Shown one piece after another: positions 42,468 to 50,869 of a stretch of DNA of 64,000 nucleotides. The DNA is taken from NCBI RefSeq assembly GCF_014645315.1, contig NZ_BMLQ01000007.1, forward strand, positions 72,052-136,051. Direction: 5' to 3'. A program made the translations under genes and the position numbers. The DNA is from Citricoccus zhacaiensis. GTDB lineage: Bacteria; Actinomycetota; Actinomycetes; Actinomycetales; Micrococcaceae. The notes below the pieces were generated by a model. It ran no database searches. It saw only the letters and a program-made list of their open reading frames with translations, and was not told the DNA's origin. Each line of letters opens with the position of its first letter. Within the stretch, counting starts at the first letter, position 1.

Positions 42468-42530
42468 GGAGGTCGAATCCGCACCGCCTACCCGCGAGTA
42501 ATGGGCGAGAACGGTGCGAATTCGACCTCC
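42468..42530. terminator. Long hairpin downstream of putA
   Basis: Arms of 19 bp (42468-42486 and 42512-42530; GGAGGTCGAATCCGCACCG against its complement) with one mismatch and a 25-nt loop that can itself pair around CCCGC/GGGCG. Likely putA terminator, or a dispersed intergenic repeat used as one. Confidence 0.6.
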
Positions 42531-42557
42531 TGATGGGGAGGGCGGGGCGGGGCTGGA

Positions 42558-42563
42558 TAGAGT
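42558..42563 (+). promoter_or_regulatory. -10 element of leaderless TetR promoter
   Basis: TAGAGT followed by exactly 7 nt and the ATG at 42571; no ribosome site present. Confidence 0.5.
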
Positions 42564-42570
42564 CGGGCGC

Positions 42571-43419
42571 ATGACTCTGGAACCTGCGCAGTCCCGATCC
42601 GTCGAGGTCCGATCCCTGGTGGTCGAGGCCGCCGTGGAGCTTTTCAGCGAGCGGGGCTTCGAGGCCACCAGCGTGGACGACCTGGCGCGTGCCGCCGGGC
42701 TGTCCCGTTCCACGTACTTCCGTCAGGTCGGCGGCAAGGAGGACGCGGTCTTCGCGGACCACCCGCCGCTGATCGAGGAACTCGCCGCGTGGATGGACGA
42801 TCAGCCGAGTGATCCCTGGACCACCGTGTGCGCCGCCTCGGAGCGGGTCTTCGCGCATCTGTCCGAGGACCTGGAGCTGGCGCGACGCCGGTACGCCGTG
42901 GTCGGCGGGGTGCAGGCCCTGCGTGACCGCGAGATCGTCACGGAACGCCGCTACGAGCAGCTCTTCTCCGGGCATCTGCGCCGGACCGTGCCCGGACTCG
43001 AGCCCGTGGACGCCATCGGGTTCGCTGCCCTCGTCACGGCCACCCACAACCACTTCCTGCGCCAGGCCGTCCGCAGCGGTGGCGAGGGGGGCAGTGGTGG
43101 CCACGGTGACAGGGAAGCGGCCGCCGAGGTCACGGCGCGCTATGCGGAGGCGCTGGACCGGGCGCTGGCCTTGGTTCGGCTGCGTTTCGGGGTCGGTTCC
43201 CCGGCGGATGCAGAGACGGGGGCCGGTCCGGGACGTGTGCCGCACCCCGCGGACGACGCCGGCCCGGCGGCGGGCGCGGACCTCGCCGACGGCTCCGGTC
43301 GGGTTCCTGACCCAGCCCTCGCACCCGGCCAGGTGGTGGTCGCGAGCTTTCCCACGACGATGCCCTCGGGCGAGGTGCTGCGCCGGGTCCGCGAGGCGCT
43401 GGAGTCGAACTCACCGTAA
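42571..43419 (+). CDS. TetR-family regulator
   Basis: A 282-residue TetR repressor. The HTH reads AAVELFSERGFEATSVDDLA then RAAGLSRSTYFRQVGGKEDAV. The ligand domain includes ERRYEQLFSGHLRRTVPGL. A Gly/Pro/Ala-rich stretch of about 60 residues near the C-terminus is followed by PGQVVVASFPTTMPSGEVLR, an unusual ordered tail for a TetR protein. Start ATG 42571 is set by the leaderless promoter; an in-frame codon at 42514 lies inside the putA hairpin. It is 9 bp upstream of the LysE exporter gene and probably controls it or the acyl-CoA dehydrogenase. Confidence 0.88.
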   Translation: MTLEPAQSRSVEVRSLVVEAAVELFSERGFEATSVDDLARAAGLSRSTYFRQVGGKEDAVFADHPPLIEELAAWMDDQPSDPWTTVCAASERVFAHLSEDLELARRRYAVVGGVQALRDREIVTERRYEQLFSGHLRRTVPGLEPVDAIGFAALVTATHNHFLRQAVRSGGEGGSGGHGDREAAAEVTARYAEALDRALALVRLRFGVGSPADAETGAGPGRVPHPADDAGPAAGADLADGSGRVPDPALAPGQVVVASFPTTMPSGEVLRRVREALESNSP

Positions 43420-43422
43420 TCT
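43417..43422 (+). promoter_or_regulatory. -10 element of leaderless LysE promoter
   Basis: TAATCT, overlapping the TetR stop codon, followed by 6 nt and the ATG at 43429. Confidence 0.4.
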
Positions 43423-43428
43423 GGGCTG

Positions 43429-44118
43429 ATGACGATCCTCGATGCCGTGCTGGCCTTCGCCGTGGTGGCCGGCCTCCTGACGCTGGTCCCAGGCCTGGAC
43501 ACGGCCCTGGTGCTGCGGTCCTCCCTGACCCGGACCCGTCCCTATGCCTGGGCGACCGCCGTGGGCGTGGCCACCGGGGCCATGGTCTGGGGGATTGCCG
43601 CCGCCGTGGGGATCTCGGCGCTGCTGACGGCGTCCGAGGTGGCGTACCGAGTGCTGACCGTCGCCGGTGCCGGGTACATGATCTGGCTGGGCGCCTCCAT
43701 GCTCTGGAAGTCCTTCCGACGTGACGGTGATCCGCGTGAGGGCACCGCGGCCACGCCCCCGGCGGCGGCCTCACCGTGGCAGGGATGGATGGTGGGGGCC
43801 GGTACCAACCTGCTCAATCCCAAGGTGGGGGTCTTCTACATCGCCACGATCCCGCAGTTCCTTCCGCCGGGGGTCTCCCCGCTGCTCATGGGTGCGGTGC
43901 TGGCCGGGGTGCACTGCGCGCTGTCCCTGGCATGGTTCGCGGTCCTGATCCTCGGCGGTGGCTACGCCCGCCGGTGGCTGGGCAACACGCGGGGGGTGGC
44001 GGTGATCGACCGGATCACCGGCGTGGTCCTGGGTGCCTTCGGCGGCAAGTTGCTCATCGATTCGTTCGCTGGCGGGCCGCCCTCCTCGCTGGCACTGCCC
44101 AGCACCGTTCGGTATTGA
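43429..44118 (+). CDS. LysE/RhtB-family exporter
   Basis: A 229-residue membrane protein with about six helices. The family signature at the N-terminus is FAVVAGLLTLVPGLDTALVL, and the central GWMVGAGTNLLNPKVGVFY is the usual NPK motif. The family exports amino acids such as lysine, threonine or homoserine and related compounds. It follows the TetR gene by 9 bp and has its own possible leaderless start. Next to the PutA region it may relieve amino-acid overload, but the cargo cannot be deduced. Confidence 0.9.
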   Translation: MTILDAVLAFAVVAGLLTLVPGLDTALVLRSSLTRTRPYAWATAVGVATGAMVWGIAAAVGISALLTASEVAYRVLTVAGAGYMIWLGASMLWKSFRRDGDPREGTAATPPAAASPWQGWMVGAGTNLLNPKVGVFYIATIPQFLPPGVSPLLMGAVLAGVHCALSLAWFAVLILGGGYARRWLGNTRGVAVIDRITGVVLGAFGGKLLIDSFAGGPPSSLALPSTVRY

Positions 44119-44148
44119 GTTCCACTAGATCTGATACGCAGTCCCACC

Positions 44149-44154
44149 TATGCT
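44149..44154 (+). promoter_or_regulatory. Possible -10 element of the acyl-CoA dehydrogenase gene
   Basis: TATGCT followed by 6 nt (GAGGGG) and the ATG at 44161. The same GAGGGG could serve as ribosome site, so leaderless initiation is only one reading. Confidence 0.35.
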
Positions 44155-44160
44155 GAGGGG

Positions 44161-45429
44161 ATGACTGAGAACCCTGCCCGCGCCGAGCGTGCGTCTGGCG
44201 CCGCCGGATCGCCGTTTCCAGGCGCCACTGAACCCGCCTATGACGTCACGAGCCCACTGGACATCGACTACTACGGCGCCTTCCGGGCCATCCCCGCCGC
44301 TGACCGCGAGGTCTGGGAGCGGGCGCGCAAGGCTGCCACCGCCGTCGCTGATCAGATGGCCATGGGCTGGGACCGCCACGAATACCCCATCGAGGCGGCC
44401 ACCAGCCTCGGACGCCACCAGCTGTTCAACGACGGGCTGACCCACCCGGACCTGGAGCAGTTCTCCCCGCTGGCTACGGGTCTGGTCAACATGGAGCTTT
44501 CCCGCGTGGACGGCTCCCTGGGCACCGTGCTGGCGGTCCAGGGTGGGCTCGCGCTGCGCACCCTCGTGTACTTCGGCAGCCAGGAGCAGCAGGAGCGGTA
44601 CGTGAAGCGCATCGCCGCGGGGGAGGTGCTCGGATCCTTCGCGCTGACCGAGCCGGACCACGGCTCAGACTCCTCGGGACTGGCCACCCGGGCCACCCGC
44701 ACCGCAGCCGGCTGGGTGCTGCGCGGGGCCAAGAAATGGATTGGCAACGGGGCATCAGGCGGTGTGACCTTCGTCTGGGCACGCGTGGACTCCGAAGGCG
44801 AGGAGGACCACGGAGCGGTCCGCTGTTTCCTCGTCCCGCAGGAGACCCCCGGCTACCGGGCTGAGGTCATTGCCGGCAAGGGCGCCCTACGCGCCATCGA
44901 CCAGGCCCTGATCCACCTGGACGACGTGGAACTGCCCGCGGAGGCCCTGCTGCCCGGCGCGCACTCGTTCAAGGACACCTCCAGGGTCCTCTATGCCACC
45001 CGCGCCGGCGTGGCGTGGTCCGCGCTCGGCCATGCCACGGCCTGCTTCGAGTCCGCGCTGGCCTACTCACAGCAGCGGGTGCAGTTCGGCAAGAAGCTGG
45101 CCCAGCACCAGATGGTCCAGGAGAAGCTGACCCGGCTGCTCTCCCACCTGGTGGCCATGCAGATGTACTGCATGAACCTGGCCCACCTCGAGTCCGAGGG
45201 CATCCTGCGGCCCACCCAGGCGTCCCTGGCGAAGTACCACAACACGCGCACCGCACGCCTGATCGCCTCCGAGGCCCGGGACATGCTCGGCGGCAACGGC
45301 ATCCTGCTGGAGAACGGGGTCATCCGCCACCAGGCGGACATCGAGGCGATCCACACGTACGAGGGCACGGAATCCGTGCAGGCACTGCTGATCGGCCGCG
45401 ACCTCACCGGGTTCAGCGCCTTCGCCTGA
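44161..45429 (+). CDS. Acyl-CoA dehydrogenase, glutaryl-CoA dehydrogenase-like
   Basis: A 422-residue FAD acyl-CoA dehydrogenase. The FAD/substrate segment is ALTEPDHGSDSSGL, the C-terminal helices carry ARDMLGGNGILLENGVIRH, and the catalytic Glu401 is in TYEGTESVQALLIGRDLTG. The YEGT...GRDLTG ending is characteristic of the glutaryl-CoA dehydrogenase branch, which oxidises C5 dicarboxyl-CoA thioesters, with or without decarboxylation. The convergent neighbours on the other strand (crotonase, type III CoA-transferase, MatC-type permease, IclR) make a coherent dicarboxylate pathway. It has a ~35-residue N-terminal extension. Confidence 0.9.
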   Translation: MTENPARAERASGAAGSPFPGATEPAYDVTSPLDIDYYGAFRAIPAADREVWERARKAATAVADQMAMGWDRHEYPIEAATSLGRHQLFNDGLTHPDLEQFSPLATGLVNMELSRVDGSLGTVLAVQGGLALRTLVYFGSQEQQERYVKRIAAGEVLGSFALTEPDHGSDSSGLATRATRTAAGWVLRGAKKWIGNGASGGVTFVWARVDSEGEEDHGAVRCFLVPQETPGYRAEVIAGKGALRAIDQALIHLDDVELPAEALLPGAHSFKDTSRVLYATRAGVAWSALGHATACFESALAYSQQRVQFGKKLAQHQMVQEKLTRLLSHLVAMQMYCMNLAHLESEGILRPTQASLAKYHNTRTARLIASEARDMLGGNGILLENGVIRHQADIEAIHTYEGTESVQALLIGRDLTGFSAFA

Positions 45430-45491
45430 GAACACGCGCTTCACCTATGCAGGCCGAGGCTGAGATCGTCTCGAGGTTGCCCTCGCATCGC

Positions 45492-45517
45492 CCCGGGCCT
45501 GCCAACGCGGGCCCGGG
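45492..45517. terminator. GC hairpin between convergent dehydrogenase and crotonase genes
   Basis: Arms CCCGGGCC (45492-45499) and GGCCCGGG (45510-45517) with a 10-nt loop, in the 112-bp gap between convergent genes; probably bidirectional. Confidence 0.5.
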
Positions 45518-45541
45518 CGTGCACGTCCATGACCCGATCGG

Positions 45542-46477
45542 CTACATGCGGGCCGGCTGGCCTCGGCCCAGGCGCCAGGTGAACACGGGTTGCTCCTTGG
45601 CAGCGAAGGCCCGGCGTCCTTCGGCAAGATCCTCTCCGGACCGGAAATCGGCCCAAGAGCGGTTCCAGTCCGCCTCGTAGGCACCGACTTCGCCCTCTTG
45701 GCCCTCGCCGCATGGAGCCGCGGCCAGACGGGCATAGCTGTCGAGCAGGCGCTTCTGGGTCACCGTAGAGAACAGAGATCTCGACTGGATGGTCCGCACC
45801 GTCGCGGCGGCCTGCTCGGCGAAGTCCTCCGCCGGGATCAGGAGGGTGATCAGCCCCCACTCCGCGGCCTGGCGCGGGGTCACTTCGGCGGCGGTCAGCA
45901 GCAGATACTTGGCCCGGTCCAAGCCCACCCGGTCGACCAGCCGTTCCAGTCCCGAGCGCGGGTAGATGATGCCCAGCTTGGACGGAGTGATGGCAATCCG
46001 GGCGGTGGTTGAGGCGATGAGTAGATCGGCAGCGGCAGCGATCTGCCAGCCACCGCCCATGCAGATCCCTTCCACGAGGGACACGGTCGGCTTGCGCACC
46101 GCACGGATGGCCGCGTCCGCCTCGCTGAGCCGGTCGACACCTGTGTCTGGCACGCCTGCGGTTACGGCATCTGGAGCCTTCGCTGCCTCTGGCGGCTCCG
46201 GAATCGATGCCACGGACCCGGAGCCGCCCAGTGGGGGAGCGCCGTCGAACAGGACCTCATCGAAGGTGTCCAGCCCGGCCCCGGCGCAGAAATCGCCGCC
46301 GGTTCCCGAGATCGCCACCACGCCCACGTCCGGGTGGGCGTCCAGCACGGCCAGCGCCTCCACGAGCGACCGGCACATGTGCCGGCTCAGCGCGTTGCGG
46401 TGGCTGGGCCGGTCCAGCACCACGTTCCCCACGCCGCCGTGCACCTCCACGTGGATCTGGCCCTCGTCGGTGTTCAT
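45542..46477 (-). CDS. Crotonase-family protein with altered catalytic positions
   Basis: A 311-residue enoyl-CoA hydratase/isomerase superfamily member. The oxyanion-hole segments are GGDFCAGAGLDTF and EGICMGGGWQIA. The two hydratase glutamates are not present: GGGCELA reads GGGWQIA (Gln145) and the PEIKLG segment reads PSKLG (Ser166). A Pro/Gly/Ala-rich insertion of about 45 residues (75-118) separates the first loop from the next helix. A simple hydratase is thus doubtful; isomerase, hydrolase or decarboxylase activity is possible. Its ATG overlaps the CoA-transferase stop (ATGA). Confidence 0.82.
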   Translation of the reverse strand: MNTDEGQIHVEVHGGVGNVVLDRPSHRNALSRHMCRSLVEALAVLDAHPDVGVVAISGTGGDFCAGAGLDTFDEVLFDGAPPLGGSGSVASIPEPPEAAKAPDAVTAGVPDTGVDRLSEADAAIRAVRKPTVSLVEGICMGGGWQIAAAADLLIASTTARIAITPSKLGIIYPRSGLERLVDRVGLDRAKYLLLTAAEVTPRQAAEWGLITLLIPAEDFAEQAAATVRTIQSRSLFSTVTQKRLLDSYARLAAAPCGEGQEGEVGAYEADWNRSWADFRSGEDLAEGRRAFAAKEQPVFTWRLGRGQPARM

Positions 46478-47787
46478 CGGGAGACCACCTCCTGGAGCGC
46501 GGCATCAGCGGGGGTCGCCTGTGGTGATGAATCGGGTTGAGCCTTGACGACGCCTGCCGCCACGAGGCGGTCGATGTCGGCCTCGGGAATCCCTAGGCCG
46601 GCGAGGATGCTCAGGGCATTTGCCGAGAGTCCCGGCGGTGCGGAACGGACCGGCGTCGGGTAGCCGGCCAGGCTGACGGGACCGCGGAGGATTTCCAGCT
46701 CGCGTCCGTCCGGACGGCGGGTGCGCTGGATCATGTCGAGGGCCAGGGTGTGCTCGTCCGCCATGACCTGCCCATAGTCGCGGATCGGGCCGGCCGGGAT
46801 ACCAAGGCCGCGAATGTCCTCGATCCACTTCTCGGCCGGGTGGGACCGCAGAGAGGCGGCGATCTCCCGGTCCAGCGCGTCCCGATGTTCCGTCCGCTCT
46901 TGGCCGTTGACGAAGCGAGGGTCCTCGAGCAGGTCGGTGCGGCCGATCAGCGTGCAGAAGTCGGTCCAGTGCCGCTGGGTGGAGACGGCCAGAACGATCG
47001 GAACGGTGGCCGTGGGGTAGGAACCGTACGGGGTGATGCTGGGGTGGCTGTTGCCCTGGCGGTGAGGTGTGGTCCCCGTGCTCAGGGCCTTCTGGCCCTG
47101 GAAAACGGACATGGCCACGGCGGTCTCGTAGAGGGAGGTGGCCCCGGTGCGGGTGGGATTGCCGCGTTCCCGTCCGAAGAGCAGTGATACGGCGGTGAAG
47201 GCGGCCACCATGCCCGAGGCGATGTCCACGATGGGCAGTCCCACCCGGTAGCCGTCCCCATCGGCCGGGCCGGTCACCGAGGTGATGCCGGTGATGCCCT
47301 GAATAACCTGGTCGAGCCCGGGCAGGTCCCGTAGGGGACCCTTCTGTCCGTAAGCGTTAACGCTGACATGGACCAAGTCCGGGTTGAGGTTGTGGAGGTC
47401 CTCCGTGCTGTAGCCCATCTTCTCCAGGGTGCCCAGTTTGAAGTTCTCCACCAGGACGTCGGCGGAACTGAGCAGGGTCCGGAACACCTCCTTGCCGTCC
47501 TCGGAGTAGAGGTCGATCCAGATCGACTCCTTGTTGCGATTAGTCGAGTCGAAGTACAGACTGTCCTTGCCGTCGAACGGTGGCCACTGACGGGACGGGT
47601 CCCCGGTGCCGGACTCCACCTTCACCACGCGGGCTCCGAGATCTGCCAACAAGGCAGTGCAATAGGGTCCGGCCAGGGCCCGGCTCAGATCGACGACGGT
47701 GACGCCGTCGAGCGGAAGGGGAGCCGGGGTCTCCTGGTCGGGGGCTTTCGAGATGGGCAGGGCCTGGGGTTCGGGAAGCGGTGACAT
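46474..47787 (-). CDS. Type III (CaiB/BaiF) CoA-transferase
   Basis: A 437-residue family III CoA-transferase. The N-terminal DGVTVVDLSRALAGPYCTALLADLGARV is represented by LSRALAGPYC and ADLGARVVKVE. The catalytic Asp lies in the GLDQVIQGITG region after DLPGL. Such enzymes move CoA between acids, for example from succinyl-CoA to glutarate. The ATG at 47787 has GAAAGGACC; upstream frame is non-homologous. Coupled to the crotonase gene by ATGA and 113 bp after the permease gene, it is the probable activation step of the imported dicarboxylate. Confidence 0.92.
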   Translation of the reverse strand: MSPLPEPQALPISKAPDQETPAPLPLDGVTVVDLSRALAGPYCTALLADLGARVVKVESGTGDPSRQWPPFDGKDSLYFDSTNRNKESIWIDLYSEDGKEVFRTLLSSADVLVENFKLGTLEKMGYSTEDLHNLNPDLVHVSVNAYGQKGPLRDLPGLDQVIQGITGITSVTGPADGDGYRVGLPIVDIASGMVAAFTAVSLLFGRERGNPTRTGATSLYETAVAMSVFQGQKALSTGTTPHRQGNSHPSITPYGSYPTATVPIVLAVSTQRHWTDFCTLIGRTDLLEDPRFVNGQERTEHRDALDREIAASLRSHPAEKWIEDIRGLGIPAGPIRDYGQVMADEHTLALDMIQRTRRPDGRELEILRGPVSLAGYPTPVRSAPPGLSANALSILAGLGIPEADIDRLVAAGVVKAQPDSSPQATPADAALQEVVSR

Positions 47788-47900
47788 GGTGGTCCTTTCA
47801 AAGCGGTCCCGGCCCGGAGAGGCCAGCGGTGCGGCCCTCGATGGAGATTTCTTGCGGGCATCCGAGCGAGGGTGGGGGCGGACGGGGGGTACTACTCCGG

Positions 47901-49280
47901 TCAGAGCATGGTGGGCAGCACCAGGGCGCCGACCATGGCAAGCGGTCCCACGACCACCATGGACAGGCCCCAGCGGGTCAGGTTCGCGGTGACACGTGGA
48001 CGCTCGTCCTCGTCCACGGTGGCCACGGCGGTGGCCCCCACGGTCGAGAATGGAGAGACATCCACGATCGAGGAGCAGACCCCCAGGGCAGCGATCACAG
48101 CCCAGCCGGCGATGTCGCCGCCGGAGACCAGGGGGATGGCCAGGGGCACGAGCGCAGCCAGCATGCCAGTGGTGGAGGCGAAGGCGGATACCAGGCCGCC
48201 GATCAGGCAGATGATGAAGGCGGCGAGCAGCGGCGTGCCCACGCTGCTGGCGGCCTCGCCGAGCATGTCCACGGCGCCCATGGTCTGCAGCACCCCCACG
48301 TAGGTGATGATGCCACCCACCATGAGGATGGTGGACCAGTCGATCTTGGCGACGGCGGCACGGCCGGTGGACGGGTCCACGAGGGTCATCACCGTGGCGA
48401 AGACGAAGCAGAGGATGCCGATGTCCGGGTCGAGGCCGACCATGGCGACGGCCACCACGGAGAGGACGAGGCCGGCCATGCAGAGCACAGTGCACTTCTG
48501 AGCGAGTGTCATCGGGGTGGAGGCAGGTGGAGCCTCGGAGGCACGCTCCAGGACGGTGGTGGCCACCGCCCGGGAGCGGGTGGTGTAGCCCTCGCGCTCG
48601 AAGGGGTGTGAGGGCAACGGATCCTTCGTGGCGAAGCCCGGACGTGGGGTGGTGTCCCGATCGAAGCGGTCGGGGGACTTCAGCAACTTCAGCCCGCCGA
48701 AGAGGATGAACGCCGTCAGTAAGAGCACCACGTTGAAGGCCAGGGCGATGACGAACAGCAGTAGCGGGTTCAGATCGATGCCGACCGAGTGGGCGGTCCC
48801 ATAGGTGACGATGCCAAAGAGGCTGGTGGGGGCGAAGCCGCCACCGCTGATGCCGCTGCCTACGGCGATCCCCATCAGGGTCCGGTTGATTCCGTACTTC
48901 TTGGCCAGCGGCATGGCGATGGGCATCATCACCAGCCCGGCCAAGGGGGCGCCCATGGCTGCGATGCCCGTGGTCAGCCCGAACATGGCGAAGGGCAACA
49001 GCACGGCCCGATCGCCGATCCGGGTGATCACCACGTTGATGATGCGGTCAACAGTGCCGTTCTGCTGGGCAATGGCGAAGAAATAGGTCACGCCGGCGAG
49101 GAGGACGAGGAGGGAGACGGGGAACCCCCCGATGATGTCATCCATCTCCATGTCTGCGAGCCAGATGCCGACGCCGGCTGCGGCCGCGAGCATGATGACC
49201 CCCAAATGGACCTTGCGCAGGGTGGCCAGTGTGAAGACTGCCACGAAGATCACGATTGCCAGGATCTGTAGTCCCACCAT
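47901..49280 (-). CDS. MatC-type dicarboxylate permease
   Basis: A 459-residue membrane protein with about 12 helices, of the MatC/SLC13-ArsB superfamily. The N-terminal half matches the MatC dicarboxylate-carrier domain (VTYFFAIAQQNGTVDRI, MGAPLAGLVMMPIAMPLAKK, GSGISGGGFAPTSLFGI) and the second half repeats the pattern (SAFASTTGMLAALVPLAIPL, VCSSIVDVSPFSTVGA). A cytoplasmic loop of about 60 residues joins them. It likely imports the acid used by the CoA-transferase. ATG 49280 chosen; a TTG one codon earlier is in frame; GAAGGG is upstream. An IclR-type palindrome lies 15 bp away. Confidence 0.85.
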   Translation of the reverse strand: MVGLQILAIVIFVAVFTLATLRKVHLGVIMLAAAAGVGIWLADMEMDDIIGGFPVSLLVLLAGVTYFFAIAQQNGTVDRIINVVITRIGDRAVLLPFAMFGLTTGIAAMGAPLAGLVMMPIAMPLAKKYGINRTLMGIAVGSGISGGGFAPTSLFGIVTYGTAHSVGIDLNPLLLFVIALAFNVVLLLTAFILFGGLKLLKSPDRFDRDTTPRPGFATKDPLPSHPFEREGYTTRSRAVATTVLERASEAPPASTPMTLAQKCTVLCMAGLVLSVVAVAMVGLDPDIGILCFVFATVMTLVDPSTGRAAVAKIDWSTILMVGGIITYVGVLQTMGAVDMLGEAASSVGTPLLAAFIICLIGGLVSAFASTTGMLAALVPLAIPLVSGGDIAGWAVIAALGVCSSIVDVSPFSTVGATAVATVDEDERPRVTANLTRWGLSMVVVGPLAMVGALVLPTML

Positions 49281-49294
49281 CAACCCTTCGTTTG

Positions 49295-49313
49295 TGGTTC
49301 ACTAGATGAACCA
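49295..49313. promoter_or_regulatory. Candidate IclR operator at the permease promoter
   Basis: TGGTTCA-CTAGA-TGAACCA: 7-bp arms around a 5-bp spacer, with a third half-site GGTTCA at 49316-49321. It lies between the divergent MatC-type permease and IclR genes. Confidence 0.75.
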
Positions 49314-49441
49314 TCGGTTCATTTGCTCGTCCAAGTAACCTAGGTCACATCAGATGGTCGGTCAAGGGTGACCGGCGCTGGCGGGGCCGATGACGCGTGC
49401 CCGGGGCAGCAGAAGCCCCCGGAGGATTGAAAGGGGTCGTC

Positions 49442-50200
49442 ATGACCACCCGAAGTGTGGACACGGCCTTGTCGATTGTCGAAATCCTGGCGGAGGATGG
49501 CGCGCTGGGCCTCTCTGAGATGGCTCGTCGCCTCGAGATGTCCAAGGCCACGGCCCTGCGGCTGCTCAAGACCCTGGAGGCCAAGGGGTGGGTTCGGCAG
49601 GAGCCGGAGCCGTCCTTGGCTTGGAGCCTGTCCCAGCAATTTGCGTGGCTGGGGCGGCAGGTCTCCATGGATACCTCTCTTCGGGAAATCGCCCTGGACA
49701 GCATGAACCGGCTGCAATTGGAGACCACGGAGACGGTGCACCTCACCGCCGTGCAGCTGGACCACCTGGTGCTCATTGAGCGGCTCGATTCACCGCATGA
49801 GCTGCGTGCCTTTTTCGCCCTGGGAACACAGTTGCCGTTCCATGCCTCGGCCTCCGGGCTTGCCTACCTGTCGGCCCTGCCGGATGTGGAGGTCGAGGGG
49901 CTGCTCCGAGGAGTGCTGGAGCGGAAGACCGAGCGAACGCTGACCGACCCCGAGGTCATCGGCGGCGCCGTGCGAGAGGTGCGTACTCGGGGTTACTCCC
50001 TCAACAACGGAGGGCTGGTGGGAGATATCTCCTCAGTCGGCGCACCCCTGGTGGGCGCCGATGGACGGCCGGTGGGAGCCCTCTCCGTGTCTGGTCCGAC
50101 CAGTCGCCTGACGGAGGAGCGCCGGATGGCCGTGGGCCCCCTCGTGGTCGGCGCCGCTCGTGAGGTGTCTAGGCGCCTCGCCCGGGGCCCTGGGTCTTGA
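49442..50200 (+). CDS. IclR-family regulator of the dicarboxylate cluster
   Basis: A 252-residue IclR regulator. The winged HTH is ALGLSEMARRLEMSKATALR then LLKTLEAKGWVRQE, followed by the GAF-like effector domain with GTQLPFHASASGLAYLSALP and the late SSVGAPLVGADGRPVGALSV. I start at the ATG at 49442 with AAAGGGG upstream; an in-frame ATG at 49397 has no ribosome site. It is divergent from the permease-CoA-transferase-crotonase operon and the palindrome at 49295 lies between, so it is the obvious local regulator. Confidence 0.93.
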   Translation: MTTRSVDTALSIVEILAEDGALGLSEMARRLEMSKATALRLLKTLEAKGWVRQEPEPSLAWSLSQQFAWLGRQVSMDTSLREIALDSMNRLQLETTETVHLTAVQLDHLVLIERLDSPHELRAFFALGTQLPFHASASGLAYLSALPDVEVEGLLRGVLERKTERTLTDPEVIGGAVREVRTRGYSLNNGGLVGDISSVGAPLVGADGRPVGALSVSGPTSRLTEERRMAVGPLVVGAAREVSRRLARGPGS

Positions 50201-50236
50201 GTCGCGCGCTACCCATGAGTAACTTCTCGTGACAGC

Positions 50237-50803
50237 ATGGTGCACATGCACCTGATCTTCCGCACCCTGCTGTTGCTCATCACCTCGCGGCGCCGCTCCA
50301 AGCTGAGCATCTGGGGCAGTTCCTCGCTGCCGCTGAGGGCCCTGCCGACCGACGTGGACATCGCGGTGCACGTCAACAACGGGATGTACTTCTCCCTCAT
50401 GGACCTGGGCCGCTTAGACCTGATGGTCCGTGCCGGTGTCTGGGACCTGATGCGGAGGAAGAAGTGGTCACCGGTAGTGCAGGCCGAGCAGATCGCCTTC
50501 CGGAAGTCGGTGAACCTGTGGCAGCGCTACACCTTGGAGACCCGGATCATCGGCCTGGATGACAAGTCCATCTGGTTCGAGCAGCGCTTCGTGGTGGACG
50601 GCGAGGTCTACGTCAGGGCCCATGTGGCCACCCGGCTCCTCGGTGTGGATGGCCCGGTGTCCAACGAGGAGATCCTGACGGCGGTCGCCGAGGAGCTCGG
50701 TCAGCCGAAGCCGCCCGAGCTCGAGTTGCCCGAGTGGCTGCACGAGTGGCGCACCAATGTCGCCCTGCCCGGCTCTCGGAAGCCGGCCCCACACCTCTGG
50801 TGA
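50237..50803 (+). CDS. Hotdog-fold thioesterase family protein
   Basis: A 188-residue 4HBT-like (THEM6/YbgC-type) protein. The conserved segment DVDIAVHVNNGMYFSLMDLGR includes the family's HxNN motif with an Asp nearby, followed by PVVQAEQIAFRKSV and YTLETRIIGLDDKSIWFEQRF. It should hydrolyse an acyl-CoA or acyl-ACP thioester. A hydrophobic N-terminal stretch (LIFRTLLLLITS) may anchor it. Two in-frame ATGs (50237, 50246) are possible starts. It follows IclR by 36 bp and precedes a glutamate-synthase-like gene. Confidence 0.85.
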   Translation: MVHMHLIFRTLLLLITSRRRSKLSIWGSSSLPLRALPTDVDIAVHVNNGMYFSLMDLGRLDLMVRAGVWDLMRRKKWSPVVQAEQIAFRKSVNLWQRYTLETRIIGLDDKSIWFEQRFVVDGEVYVRAHVATRLLGVDGPVSNEEILTAVAEELGQPKPPELELPEWLHEWRTNVALPGSRKPAPHLW

Positions 50804-50869
50804 GATGAACGCGGGAGGCCGCGCGCCGCCGTCGTGCGTTCTGCGTCACGTGGGTGCAGGATGGGAGGC

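Noticed and set aside
46474-48495. 673-codon frame for the CoA-transferase
   Set aside because: The part before 47787 is antisense-like relative to the permease frame and has no similarity to CoA-transferases; the ATG at 47787 has a good ribosome site.
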